Source: Luidia sarsii
Lineage: Eukaryota > Echinodermata > Asteroidea > Paxillosida > Luidiidae
Reading direction: 5' to 3'
Length of the DNA stretch: 64,000 nt
Assembly: GCA_949987565.1 (NCBI GenBank)
Contig: OX465103.1
Coordinates: 9,259,405 to 9,323,404 of the forward strand
Position 1 is the stretch's first letter; each line of letters begins with the position of its first letter. This document shows, one piece after another, positions 14,996 through 24,200 of this stretch. A program made the position numbers and the translations under genes. The notes below the pieces were generated by a model, which searched no databases, was not told the DNA's origin, and saw nothing but the letters and a program-made list of their open reading frames with translations.

Positions 14996-16372
14996 ACACG
15001 CATAGTCTTGTGGGGTATTCCCTTTGTTCTCGTGTACTAAAAAACATTCCCAGAAAAGCCTAATTCAAATCGTTCCCTTTCAAACCAGAATCACTTTCCT
15101 AGGCTGAAATTTCTAGCGAACGTCCCTTATATATTATAGTTCTATTTGCGACGAATAAACATACCTCGGAAATTCCTCCTTTTTGAGTTAATTCCAAATA
15201 ACCAGTTTCGTGAAAACCTTATGGGGTACCAAAAATGTACCCCACAAAAGGAGTGGTCCCATTGTTCTGAGTACCCACCCATTGTTCCGGTATACCCCAC
15301 AACCCACCTTAAGATATATGGTTTTCACACCGAGTCACTGCCTATAGTTTTCACACCGAGTCACCGCCTACCACCGTTTTGTTAAAATCTTTGTCCAAGA
15401 CTGTTAAATGTGAGAAATTGTGGCAGCTTGTGAGTGACTGTGACTAAAGCGTCTAGCCTGTGAGTTTGGGGGTACACCATGCTATTGGTATAGCATCTCA
15501 TTATCTTTAAAAGTGGTGTGGTTCTGATAAGATGACTTTATTGGCGGAGATTACTTTATGGGTGTCGACCCGATATACCGACGGCAATTGCGTATTAAGT
15601 TTGATATAGCAGCCATGCAGATTTTGATGTTGGATCATGGACAGATACAATATTTGGCAAGGCATTGTGTGCTCTGTCACGGATGGGTTCGCCAAGTAGT
15701 AATAGTAGTAGCAGCCTATGCCATCGCGTGCATGTACATTATGTATAGACCTATACAGTCGAAATTGAAAGGAATCCTAAAAACAGTACATGTACCGACG
15801 CCCAGAAGCTCCTTCCCTCCTTGACCGTGTTCCCAGCATCTTTGTTATATATATATTTTTTCGGAATTCATATTCGTTTCCACACTTTGGTCAGTTCCCG
15901 AGCGTCCATTTTGTTTCACTGACATGAGAACGCTCTCTTCACTCTTCTCGCCCAAAATAATTCACATCGCGTCTCAGGTACAGTCGAGGAGCGAGGCATA
16001 AAGAGGTGGCGCCAACACTTCACCGGCGACCAGGAGGTCGAGTCGGAGGAGGAAGGCGAGGCGCTGGAGCTGAACCACCTCGCCACCGACGTGGGAGGGG
16101 AAACGACGGGGATGAAGGGTCACCGGGGCGCCGCCGAGGCCAACGGGGCGCAGGGCGGCATCGACGGCGACGAGGGCAACGAGGGCGAGGAGGGCCCGAT
16201 GGAGTGGGAGCCGCGGCCGCCGGCGCAGTTCTTCGAGTCGCAGTGCTACGACCTGCCCTACGTCATGGGCGTCATCCGGCGCTGGACGTGGTGCCGCTAC
16301 GTGCCCTTCAGCCCCACCTTTAGGGGCTTCAAGTGCGGCCGCCCGGGGGCGCTGTGTAAACGGAAGCCCTAA
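2341..16372 (+). CDS. SLC23A: SLC23-family nucleobase/ascorbate permease, 3' part of gene (11 exons, 5' end outside window)
   Basis: Joined exons are 2341-2498, 3205-3296, 5187-5248, 6613-6794, 7366-7486, 8360-8516, 9487-9740, 11772-11901, 12530-12673, 13629-13724 and 15978-16372. Phases agree at every junction and the join gives 596 residues before TAA. The protein is a multi-pass plasma-membrane carrier of the NAT/NCS2 family; relatives carry ascorbate (SVCT, SLC23A1/2) or nucleobases (SLC23A4). Seen directly: HFLTGF of the first transmembrane region, [25 protein letters not shown], the NAT signature [29 protein letters not shown] and a terminal SPTFRGFK. The signature starts with Glu, whereas vertebrate ascorbate carriers have Pro there, so nucleobase transport is the better guess (inference). 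The initiating exon, covering the cytoplasmic N terminus and the start of TM1 up to the residue before His, is not visible, so the gene is partial. The C-terminal tail is long, acidic and Gly-rich. A possible AATAAA is at 17145. Confidence 0.93.
2876..2932. repeat. GTACATGTACT microsatellite
   Basis: Three to four units of gtacatgtact, each palindromic, in an SLC23 intron. Confidence 0.9.
3205..3296 (+). CDS. SLC23A: SLC23 exon b
   Basis: Acceptor ttacag, donor gtgagc. Completes the Arg codon and encodes [14 protein letters not shown] and then [11 protein letters not shown], matching the family's TM3 segment and the Cys-Pro-Pro of the following loop. Confidence 0.92.
3409..3876. mobile_element. 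TIR element GGCCGCCGCACACGA
   Basis: Left end ggccgccgcacacgacagct; right end agctctcgtgtgcggtggcc. Contains an internal foldback at 3499-3647 whose outer arms are actgtaagaggtgtgg and ttttacatcttttacagt. Confidence 0.8.
4142..4262 (+). mobile_element. tRNA-derived SINE-like fragment
   Basis: A-box-like catagctcatcagatggtaa and B-box gggttcatgcccc, spaced as in a tRNA with an extra arm. Shares ggtaagagc and ggtctcgggttca with 54545-54640. Confidence 0.55.
4733..5130. mobile_element. Related GCCGCCGCACACGA element with internal inverted repeat
   Basis: Left end aaggccgccgcacacgag; right side ctcagcagatagctctcg resembles the right end of the 3409 element. Internally, 4798-4848 and 4990-5038 are inverted copies (tttctgcctcaagaggccg). 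Confidence 0.7.
5187..5248 (+). CDS. SLC23A: SLC23 exon c (62 bp, loop exon)
   Basis: Too short to stand out as an open frame. Acceptor gtgcag, donor gtaccc. It fits phase 1 from the exon before and phase 0 into the exon after, encoding GNSTVEAIK followed by DEWQSRIRE. Family members have a glycosylatable loop ending W-x-x-R-[IM]-R-E just before IQGAIM, so this exon closes the gap exactly. NST is a potential N-glycosylation site. Confidence 0.85.
5314..5690. mobile_element. MITE family B (ACACAACATTGGT ends)
   Basis: Left end ttaaggcccacacacaacat; right end aatgttgtgtaggggcttta. Internal ttggcggattgagctgaaat is shared with the copies at 13216 and 57830. Confidence 0.85.
5925..6052 (+). mobile_element. 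Old PLE terminus fragment in SLC23 intron
   Basis: gagaaaagtcttgctgg, atcgaaacctcag, and gtgagcagtttgtaat. A similar, more decayed piece is at about 8570-8667. Confidence 0.6.
6613..6794 (+). CDS. SLC23A: SLC23 exon d
   Basis: Acceptor cgtcag. Encodes [16 protein letters not shown], then [19 protein letters not shown], then HWGIS. The donor is the weak ct|gtttgt. It was chosen because it alone gives the phase needed by the next exon and the family's spacing of ten residues between HWGIS and SQY. The stronger-looking gtatac six bases further on breaks the frame. Confidence 0.85.
7366..7486 (+). CDS. SLC23A: SLC23 exon e
   Basis: Acceptor cctcag, donor gtaagt. Encodes [16 protein letters not shown], then [10 protein letters not shown], then FKLFKLFP. 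It corresponds to the segment from SQY to KMFP in vertebrate SLC23 proteins. Ends at phase 0. Confidence 0.9.
8105..8219 (+). mobile_element. PLE terminus fragment in SLC23 intron
   Basis: ctttgagaaaggtcctgc followed by a diverged spacer and gtcagtgagcagcttgc, just upstream of the exon at 8360. Confidence 0.75.
8360..8516 (+). CDS. SLC23A: SLC23 exon f
   Basis: Acceptor tgaaag, donor gtatac. Encodes [20 protein letters not shown], then [15 protein letters not shown], and ends WFRFPYP. The FTVTDV and YGYAARTD strings are near-identical to vertebrate family members. Confidence 0.93.
8880..8978 (-). mobile_element. PLE terminus fragment in SLC23 intron
   Basis: caaactgcttactgac then gacgtttcgatcctagc and cctttctcaaaggcag. 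Confidence 0.75.
9261..9457. mobile_element. MITE with ACGAAATGAAGGCTT ends
   Basis: Left gcagttcacgaaatgaagg; right ccttcatttcgtaaacggcc. It ends about 30 bp upstream of the SLC23 exon at 9487. Confidence 0.7.
9487..9740 (+). CDS. SLC23A: SLC23 exon g with NAT signature motif
   Basis: Acceptor gcacag, donor gtaggt. Encodes [18 protein letters not shown], then [20 protein letters not shown], then [18 protein letters not shown] and [10 protein letters not shown]. This is the transport core (TM8 to TM10). The signature [QEP]-N-x-G-x4-T-[RKG] is complete, with Glu in the first position. Confidence 0.95.
9838..10687. mobile_element. GGCTCCGGCTTCGTCTC repeats (family D), two adjacent copies
   Basis: One copy at about 9838-10056 and a second at 10059-10687 have ends such as cccggcttgggctccggc and gcctgagcctaagccgg in inverted orientation. 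The second is interrupted at 10201-10539. Confidence 0.75.
10201..10539. mobile_element. Nested TIR element TACCAAAGATCTTATAGCGC
   Basis: Inverted ends taccaaagatcttatagcgc and gcgctataagatctttggta (20 bp perfect, continuing into GCGC-rich arms), flanked by TA. Confidence 0.88.
10729..10979. mobile_element. TIR element TGTGACCCGGCACA, short form
   Basis: Starts TGTGACCCGGCACA and ends TGTGCCGGGTCACA. 251 bp. Shares the end thirds with the 434-bp copies but lacks their middle. Confidence 0.9.
11152..11502. mobile_element. MITE family C (ATACAACATTGG ends)
   Basis: Left ggcccaatacaacatta; right ccaatgttgtatagtgcc. Internal gtagatggtcatgatagaat is shared with 59024-59387. Ends resemble family B, internals differ. 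Confidence 0.85.
11772..11901 (+). CDS. SLC23A: SLC23 exon h
   Basis: Acceptor atgcag, donor gttaga. Encodes [14 protein letters not shown], then [20 protein letters not shown], then LCITF. The VGSR start directly follows the NAT motif, as in relatives. Confidence 0.92.
12530..12673 (+). CDS. SLC23A: SLC23 exon i
   Basis: Acceptor ttaaag, donor gtaagg. Encodes [20 protein letters not shown], then [20 protein letters not shown]. The [19 protein letters not shown] block is almost invariant in animal SLC23 proteins. Confidence 0.94.
12868..12936 (+). mobile_element. tRNA-like sequence (SINE head or tRNA pseudogene)
   Basis: D-arm-like tggctcagcggttgagac and a perfect T arm (gcggg, loop ttcatat, cccgc). 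Acceptor and anticodon stems do not pair, so not a functional tRNA. Confidence 0.5.
13216..13520. mobile_element. MITE family B
   Basis: cttaaagccccatcggtcg at left; aatgttgtgtatacaggggc at right. Inverse orientation to 5314-5690. It lies about 110 bp upstream of an SLC23 exon. Confidence 0.85.
13629..13724 (+). CDS. SLC23A: SLC23 exon j
   Basis: Acceptor ctcatag, donor gttagt. Encodes [20 protein letters not shown] and [11 protein letters not shown], the last transmembrane segment. Confidence 0.92.
14962..14991. repeat. CA dinucleotide repeat
   Basis: About 14 CA units; another short run is at 61085-61102. Confidence 0.95.
15053..15250 (+). repeat. Repeat family F
   Basis: tcactttcctaggctgaaat and ccagtttcgtgaaaacct are shared in order with 60874-61030. 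Confidence 0.55.
15978..16372 (+). CDS. SLC23A: SLC23 last exon, long acidic C-terminal tail
   Basis: Acceptor tctcag, stop TAA at 16370-16372. Encodes [11 protein letters not shown], then about 75 residues rich in Glu, Gly and Asp, then [12 protein letters not shown] and SPTFRGFK. The ends match relatives. The acidic middle is longer than I remember for vertebrate SLC23A1/2 and is very GC-rich. Confidence 0.9.
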
Positions 16373-17144
16373 CCATAATGCAAAGCAAATAGTGATACCA
16401 CTCGCGCTCAACTTTGCCCATGGTTACTTTATGCCGCCACGCCGTGGTGGCGCTCTTTAGTTGTAGCGTTTCTTTTGTAGACCTTTCTTGTGTTTCCAAC
16501 ATTGAGCTCCATTTTGTATGGACGGCCGTCAGCTTCCATAATATTAACCACAACTGACAACAGCTCCCGCCTAAAAATACCTTTTAGACATTCAACAATT
16601 ATCAAAAGACATAATTATCTGCGCCTATTGTTAACATTTTACTGACTATTCTTGTGGTCGTCCAGCGTTTTATTACATCGCCTACAGTATACATTGTGTA
16701 TTTACTATGACGGCCGGTAACCACTGGTTGGCAGAAACAGCGGCTGTGACGTATCAAAAGAAAGGTCTATAATTATTAATCTATGATTGTTTCCCGTTGT
16801 TTACCAAAATGGTGACTTCATTAACTTGTTGACACATCGTATGGGTGGCTTAACACATGTCCGTGGAGAAAAGATTTCGATAAAATCTTGATTAATCCCC
16901 CGTCCATTTTCTTTAATCAACAATTTATAATTTTTATGCCTCGAATTCAAAATTAAATTGAGCAGTAATTCTCTGCCAAGAAATGAAAGGTATTTACAGA
17001 TCAAGCATAATGATTGTAACAATATCAAATTATAACCAAGATGTCTCAACAATACCATAACAAACGTGTGTATATACTGCATGTAATGCGTTACTGAATT
17101 TTGGTTGAACGCAATAACACTGAATTAAATGAATTTAAATTAAT

Positions 17145-17150
17145 AATAAA
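17145..17150 (+). promoter_or_regulatory. Possible poly(A) signal of the SLC23 gene
   Basis: First AATAAA hexamer seen downstream of the SLC23 stop, about 770 bp away, in AT-rich sequence. Chance occurrence is quite possible in this composition. Confidence 0.2.
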
Positions 17151-19440
17151 TATTAATGATTTTATTAAATAATCTATTTATTTTACTCGACGATACAGCT
17201 GCAGGGATACGGATTGTGATCTGTATTATCCTGGTTTACCTGGTCCGTTTTCACGCAAAAAAATGTCCGAGTACAATTTATGATCGGTTGCCCAGAAACT
17301 TGTGTAGTTGTTTCATCAGCCTGGTTTTAGCGGCGGGCTCGTCTTTGTTAGCCAGATAGTCGAACTGAGCACACTCCCATGGGGGGGGAATGATTCGCCA
17401 AATTGAGAGGTATATAGTCAGAGTATCTCATGCCGGGCGGTTGTCGTCTTCTCGTCCGCCTTAATAGTCTAGGTTCTAGACGTTGTTATCGTTTGGATAC
17501 GCCACTACGAGAGGGCGTTCTTCCACTTGGCGTGCGGGCGGGTGGGTGGGCGTGCGGGCGTGTGGGTGGCTGCGGAACACTTGGCATAATATTTTTCTCT
17601 GTGGGGACGATTCTTCAATTCTTCAGAGACACCCCTGCCACATTAAAGGTTAGGCTAAATGATTCTGGCTTTTGGCTCGAACCCAGCGAGAAAGGTTTGA
17701 GAAGTTGCCAAGCTGAGGTGGTAGAGCGCTGATATGGCCGAAGCGGCCTGACATAGGAATAATAGCCTTGATCAAGGCGTTGGCCGACGATTTAGAAATC
17801 TAAATCCGGCCTTGGCACTGCGGCTCCTGCTGTATGTTATTATGTTGCTTTGCGCTACCGTTGCAAGCGAAATGCAGCCCCGGCCCCATTCTCCGCTCAT
17901 AGCTTGCACACGCCATTATATGCCCCGCCCGAAGCTTGCCACGCGGACGTTCATGTCTTGTGCGAGCCTTTTCCTGGTTCGTAAAATTAAAAAGGCCAAC
18001 TTGCTACTCGAGGGCTGCCAGGACGACTGCGTACACGCTCGATTGTACACGCTCGTAGATAATGCACTGTACATTGTACGCACACAGACTGTTGTGTGAA
18101 AGATGCATGCATGGCACTGGCAGCGGCTTGGCCTTTGGGCTGTGTACAGCATGGATAAAACATGGTAGCGCCCTGGTTTGCGTGCGTTTGGATCGTGCCC
18201 GGAAAGACCGCCTATCATGGCCTATATATGACAAGGCCCTGACACTGGTAGTCATTCGTGTCTAGTCCAGTTTGCCTTACCATTGTTTTAAATAAACGAT
18301 CTTCGAATTATCAAAAAACGAGTATACTAGGGTTGTAATTATTGTGGCCACGTCGGGACCACGTTGAAGTCAAGTTGAAGACAAACGGCCAATCAACTTC
18401 GGTTAATAAGGCCGGTCACGTCAGAGAACAGAGGCTTTTGTCTGCATCTCAGGAAAACTTATACCGGGTAGTCGCTCGATTTTTTCTTTAATTGTCGTTT
18501 CTAAGTCAATTTGTTTTGATAGTATTTATTCATGTGGGAATTGCTGATTGGATTATGTTTATCATTGGCGGCAGATTAAAGGTTGCATGGAAATCGAGAT
18601 CTTCAAACGATTTCAGTTTTCAATATTGGCTTTACGTGGCGTTAACCATGCAGCCCCCCCAAAATAATAGTAATTTCCCGTTTCCTTCGTCATGACTGCA
18701 AGTCCGTCACGAATGGTTTTATAAAATTATTATTATTATTATTATTTATTCGGCCAAGGAAAACAAACAAGAAGTACATTCAAGGTGAGAAAGGCAATAC
18801 AGTCTATTATATCATGGAAATTCAAGTTGGTAGATAAATTGATGAATAAATACCAAACAAGGAGAATATTATGCACATGTATCAGAGATGTGATAGGTCA
18901 GGATGAGATGGGGAAGAGATGGGGCAAGGGCTGGGGATGAAGGGGAAGAGATTGGGCACGAGGGTAAGAGGGAAGGAGTAAACAAGCAGAGTAAGGACAA
19001 TCCAATCTAAGATGGCCAGGAGGAACAAAAGTGAAAAACACTGTGACTCAAAAGCCTGTTCCTCCAGTCATAGGTTGGTGACTAAATAGCTTAGTAAACT
19101 TAGTAACTTAGTAAAAACAATAAAATGCAAGTAAATGGTAATGAATAAGATAAATCTTGAATTAAAAGATGATAAATATCATGAAAATGCAGGATAAATT
19201 TGTGAAAAATAATAGATATGAATAATTTTACAAGAAACAATCAGCTGAACAAGATTTTATGAGTTAAACGAATTTAAAAATGTCTGTCAAAAAACAAATA
19301 TCCGCCTTGATTTAGAATGTCTGTTAATAAAGAACTCAGTTGAGAGAAGTGTCTTCTTTACGGTGTTTACTAGTTGCCTCCATGCTAGCAGTAAGCTGCG
19401 CTGTATCAGCGCCCCATTCCGAGTTAAGAAGGTATTATTT

Positions 19441-19493
19441 TAAGGTGATATACAAAAATGTTGCAAACTGCTTACTGACTAAAATTACCAAAA
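19441..19493 (-). mobile_element. PLE terminal segment only
   Basis: aaggtgatatacaaaaatg and gcaaactgcttactgac without the downstream motif. Confidence 0.6.
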
Positions 19494-20214
19494 TCATTAT
19501 TTTGATACAAGAGGCCTGTCATAGAACTCGGGTATTGATCGAAGTTTGTGTATACCACGGAAATACGTCCAACGTGTCGTGTTTTGATGTGCTGATCCCA
19601 TCATACATGTATGGCAACTAAATGTAGCAGCAGTCTGTGTAGATACTACATTAGTACATGTAGCACTGCTCCTAAATGGACCCTACATTAGCATTATTTT
19701 ATTTTAAGATAGAAACTAAGCAGTGTAAAGAGGTATACCCTTAAAAAAACCCAGTAGTACTGCCAGTAGTATAAACTTTCTAGCGGAGGCTACGTTTTGG
19801 ATGTTCGACACAGTTCACGGCTGGCTTCACACTGGAATCAACTGCAGGCAAGTGGGGGACGTGCGAGCCAACGTATATCGATACGTGTACATGTGTGTAC
19901 AGTACATACTGTACTACTAAATACTAGCACCTGCACGGAGGTACAACTCAAGTGGAACTGTAAGTACCAAAACATGACGTTCATCCTGCAATATCCGCCC
20001 ACTCCGTTCTCATCAATGGAACTTTGTTCTGCCCTCGAGAAAGTCTGAAGCGTGTGAAAGAGAGACTGACATCAATTTGCATGCTTGAAATAAGATTAAG
20101 AAGGTCCTACCGTGAATTAGAAAAAAACCAATTGTTCAGCCTACGCATGGCATTACCGCTATGATTATGAATGATTAAGACAGTATGTGGCCAGGGGTGA
20201 AATCTGCACTCAGT

Positions 20215-20349
20215 TAGTCCCACTTACTGGGCCGCTAGGAGCTCCCCTTAATTAATTTAAGAGTTTTGAGATTGTCTGTCGCACTAGCGCGACAGACAAT
20301 CTCAAAACTCGTTTAAGGGGAACTCCTAGCGGCCCAGTAAGTGGGACTA
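20215..20349. repeat. 135-bp near-perfect palindrome
   Basis: Arms run from tagtcccacttactgggccg to the mirrored cggcccagtaagtgggacta, with inner arms gagttttgagattgtctgtc. Only a few mismatches and almost no loop (centre about 20282). Confidence 0.95.
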
Positions 20350-21076
20350 GCACTAGCAGTAGCAGTAGCAGTCAACATGCATGTACTAAATTGGAACCCT
20401 GTTTACGTTGCTCGATATGCTTCGTTGGTTGCTCATCCAGATCTGGGTTCTCTTGACGTGTCTGCGTGTAGTACTTTGACTAATTTGGTGAGTCACCCGA
20501 CCGTCCAAATTCCAAATTTCTAATCACTCCCTAATCACTCAATCAGGGGCCAAATCTTCAGTTCCCTCTGATATTGGGAGGGGACAGATGATCTGGGCCT
20601 TGTTTACGTGTTTACATTTGCTGTGGGACCTCTCCACTGTAGCTAAGGCTAAGGGGTACAATAATTGCTTTGACTTTGCAAAACAAATCTTAATACCGGT
20701 CTACTTTAGTAATACATAGTAATAGTACATCACTGTAGCCCTTGTCTTCCTTTTTTAATAATTTTTATTTTGATCTTACGCCAATCAAATGAAAAAATTG
20801 CTATTGTTATAAAAAAAGCCAGTACAATTAAATTGAGACCAGGCTACTGATGTAATTGAACACTTTGCAGTGGCAAGTTATAGGCCCACGCTTTTGCAAA
20901 TTTAATTTTAGTATCAGTTTGTGTTGAGTCAGAGCTAATTGATTTGCGACCTCGGTATCTAGTGTTCGCCTGGTAGCCCTTATCTCATCTTTTGCAGGGT
21001 AATAACCAGCTGCAGTTGTTGAACTTTGCCCGCCTGCCAGCCGCCCCCCCCCCCACACGTAGATGCCACCGTCCGA

Positions 21077-21227
21077 ATGGCTCAGGGCCAGACCATCTCG
21101 TCCCGTGTGATCACCGTCGTCTTCCTCATCGGCATCGGCTTCATCATCTTCTACAAGCTGCTGCCGGGGGCCGAGATTCCCAGCGACATCGCCAAGGAGC
21201 AAGAGGTCATTCAGGAGCTCCAGAAAA
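21077..21227 (+). CDS. ABHD14: ABHD14 exon 1, signal anchor
   Basis: ATG at 21077, donor gtaaga, ends at phase 1. Encodes [13 protein letters not shown], a hydrophobic stretch, and [20 protein letters not shown]. Confidence 0.88.
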
Positions 21228-24200
21228 GTAAGAGACTCAAGTGTGGCAGGGTTTCCCCCTGCGCGGCACTCTCAACTGTGAGGATGGGCCCACCTCTTAC
21301 ACATTTCAGGCATGCGCAGTTCAGCCCATTAATTTTTTATATTTTTTTTAGTTCGGATCCAGAGGTGGTGTGTGATCCTGTTCCAAGTGCAGCGTTCTTG
21401 GGTCGTGTTCGTGTGGTACAAGCACGAGAACAAGGTTCTCAGAATTGTGTATGAATTCATGATCCTGATCACCGATCGTGTCAACTTTATTTATCCCTAT
21501 CCACCTCACTGTTAGCCTAACTCTATTCTGCTGATCCCAACAGTATCCAACAAGCATGACAGTGTGAAGCCTGCTGATCCCAACAGTACCCAACAGTGGA
21601 TACTGTTGGGTTCAGCAGGGTCCTGCAATGATGGTAACATTGCAGTAACTTTGCATACAATGCCAGGCCCAACAAAATCCAACTGTATTGTACAGTGTTG
21701 ATCCCAACAAAGACCAACACTCAATTAACAGACAGTTGCTATGCCTTTTCTTTTGGGACTTTTCTTTTGTGCATTTTCTCTTGAGACTTTTCTCTTGGGC
21801 CTTTTCTTTTGGGTCTTTCCCTTTAGGTCCTTTGTTTTTTGGGCTTTTCTATAGATTTTTTGGACTATCTTCATTGTGTGGCTGCCAGGCCAGACAACCA
21901 TGCTGACCCCAACAATCCTCAACACAGTGTTTCTGTGTATGCAAATGGCCTGGTCTGTGTTCACTGGTCCATGCTGGAGTGCGGACGTCGTTGAGATGAT
22001 GCTACAGTCCTCCGAGGGCGTACGGCTCCGGCGTTTCCAATATTTTCTCTCTTTTTTTTTCACACCCCAGCGTCTCTAGGAATTCTTGGCATGTCTAACT
22101 GGGAGGACATCAAGAAGGAGGCCCTGGCCAATAAGAAGCTGAAGGTCACCGATGGAATGATCAGCATCCGCGACAAAGAAACCTTGTTCAGAAGAGAGGT
22201 ACATCCCACCCACCTCTTATACATGGTTTGAGTTTAGGGATGGCTTGGTGGCGGAAGGACAGTTGAAAATTGTCTTGGACCAGTCCACGGCTATCCTTAG
22301 CACTCTCTTCAAGGCACATGACATGAGTCGAGGGCTATCCCCAATGCTCCCTGCAAGGCACATGACATGAGCACCGTTGATAATTGGAACCTTGCAGTCC
22401 TTGCTGATGACAAGCGGATTACACTCTGTCCGAAATGTTACTGGCACTTTTCAGAGCTTTACTCCTTGATATACAAAAATGTAACAAAAACTGAGTGGGC
22501 CTGACTTTTCGATCCTAGCAGGACCTTTCTCAAAGGCAGAATCAAAATTTGAGAAAGGTCCTGCTAGGATCGAAACGTCAGGCCCACTCAATTTTGAGCT
22601 TTACTCCTTCACTAAGGAGATGACTTACTTGGTGTCACTGCAAACTGTCCACATTTTGATCGCATCATGCCAAGGCCTCTAATTGAGAGTGCTCTTCGCG
22701 TACATGTATACTGACGTACTTTGATAATCAGGGCCAAGCATTTCCCTTTAATTACTTTGACCCTTCTGAGGTTTGCTCTTGCCTGGATGCCCTGCCAATT
22801 CCAGAATGTACCCTCAGTAAAATGGGCTCCCCCACCCCTCAAAAATAGGCTCTTCTGGGACTGTGGCACTGTGCTAGTTTATTCACCTTCCCATCCACTT
22901 TTGACGGTTTTGTTCTCAGATTGTGGATACCACCATTGAGCGGCCTAAGGGAGTCTTTCTCCTCCTGCATGGGATGCGGTTCAAGTCAGAGGATTGGCTC
23001 AACTTGGGGACTCTCCATGTCTTGGCCAGCTACGGCTACAGAATGATTGCCATTGACTTACCAGGTAAGCCCTCAGCTCTGGCCTGAGCCCCAAAGTGCT
23101 AGCCGGAGCTCCAAAGTGCTAGCCGGAGCCCCAAAGTGCTAGCCGGAGCCCCAAAGTGCTAGCCTGAGCACCAAAGTGCTAGCCGGAGCCCCAAAGTGCT
23201 AGCCGGAGCCCCAAAGTGCTAGCCGGAGCCCCAAAGTGCTAGACCCAGCCCCAGCCCCAGCCCCAGCCCCACCCCCACCCCCACAACCCCACCCCCACCC
23301 CCACCCCCACCCCCACCCCCACAACCCCACCCCCACCCCCAGCCCCAGCCCCAGCCCCAGCCCCAGCCCCAGCCCCAGCCCCAGCCCCAGCCCCAGCCCC
23401 AGCCCCAGCCCCAGCCCCAGCCCCAGCCCCAGCCCCAGCCCCAGCCCCAGCCCCAGCCCCAGCCCCAGCCCCAGCCCCAGCCCCAGCCCAGCCCCCACCC
23501 CCAGCTCCACCCCCAGCCCCAGCCCCAGTAAAACTGAAGCACCGTCAGATGTGTCCATTGCCTGATTGTCAAACAATTTCCCCCAAAGAAATACCGTGTT
23601 AAGTGTTCTATGTATCTGATCATGGGCCCTTTCTTTCCTCCGGAACAGGGTTTGGGAACTCGCCCAAGATCAAGGACTTGAGCCCTGCCGACCTGCTGGT
23701 GATGGTTCTGAAAAGTCTCGGAATGGGGGTCACCGCCAAGGTGATCATCGTTAGCCCCTCGATGAGTGGTTCCTTCGCACTACCCTTCCTCTTTGCCCAT
23801 CAGGAGAGTTTTGCCGGCTACGTGCCCATTGCGCCAGTCGGCACTAGAAAGTACCTGCCAGTCGACTACAAGAAAATAAAGGTAGGCATGTGGATTTGGG
23901 TGGATTTTTCTTTTCTTTTCATTTCTGTTTTAACGTTGTAAGTTCAGTGGTCTGTCTGTCTTTCCATTCATTGGGCCGTTGATGTGCTTTGAACATGCAG
24001 TCAGACGGAAAGACAGCCTTGCAATCATGCTGCTAGCAGCAAGAGATGGTAGACCTACAAGGACTTAGCTTTGAGAACATCAAAGACTGGACTAGTTTTG
24101 AGCTTGACACAGCTAATTATCAGAACAGCTAAAGATTTGGGAGATCATGGGTTTTAAGGGCCACCAGAGTTGCTGCAACACTTTTACAGCCTACAGCTGT

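Larger units (their letters stand above)
16373..21076. other. Intergenic region between SLC23 and ABHD14
   Basis: Holds the presumed 3' UTR, a GC-rich patch at about 17430-17570 with no coding look, an ATT microsatellite at about 18724-18748, a PLE terminus at 19441-19493 and a long palindrome at 20215-20349. I find no exon with homology I recognise. Confidence 0.5.

Noticed and set aside
17700..17780. tRNA-like ggtggtagagcgctga
   Set aside because: Resembles an A box, but no B box or foldable arms follow.
18062..18265. Short frames around 18000-18260 on both strands
   Set aside because: No homology or splice context; typical chance frames.
23199..23623. Long open frames of Pro-Ser, Trp-Gly or Leu-Gly repeats
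   Set aside because: They are translations of the CCCCAG hexamer array in an intron of ABHD14 and are open on both strands.
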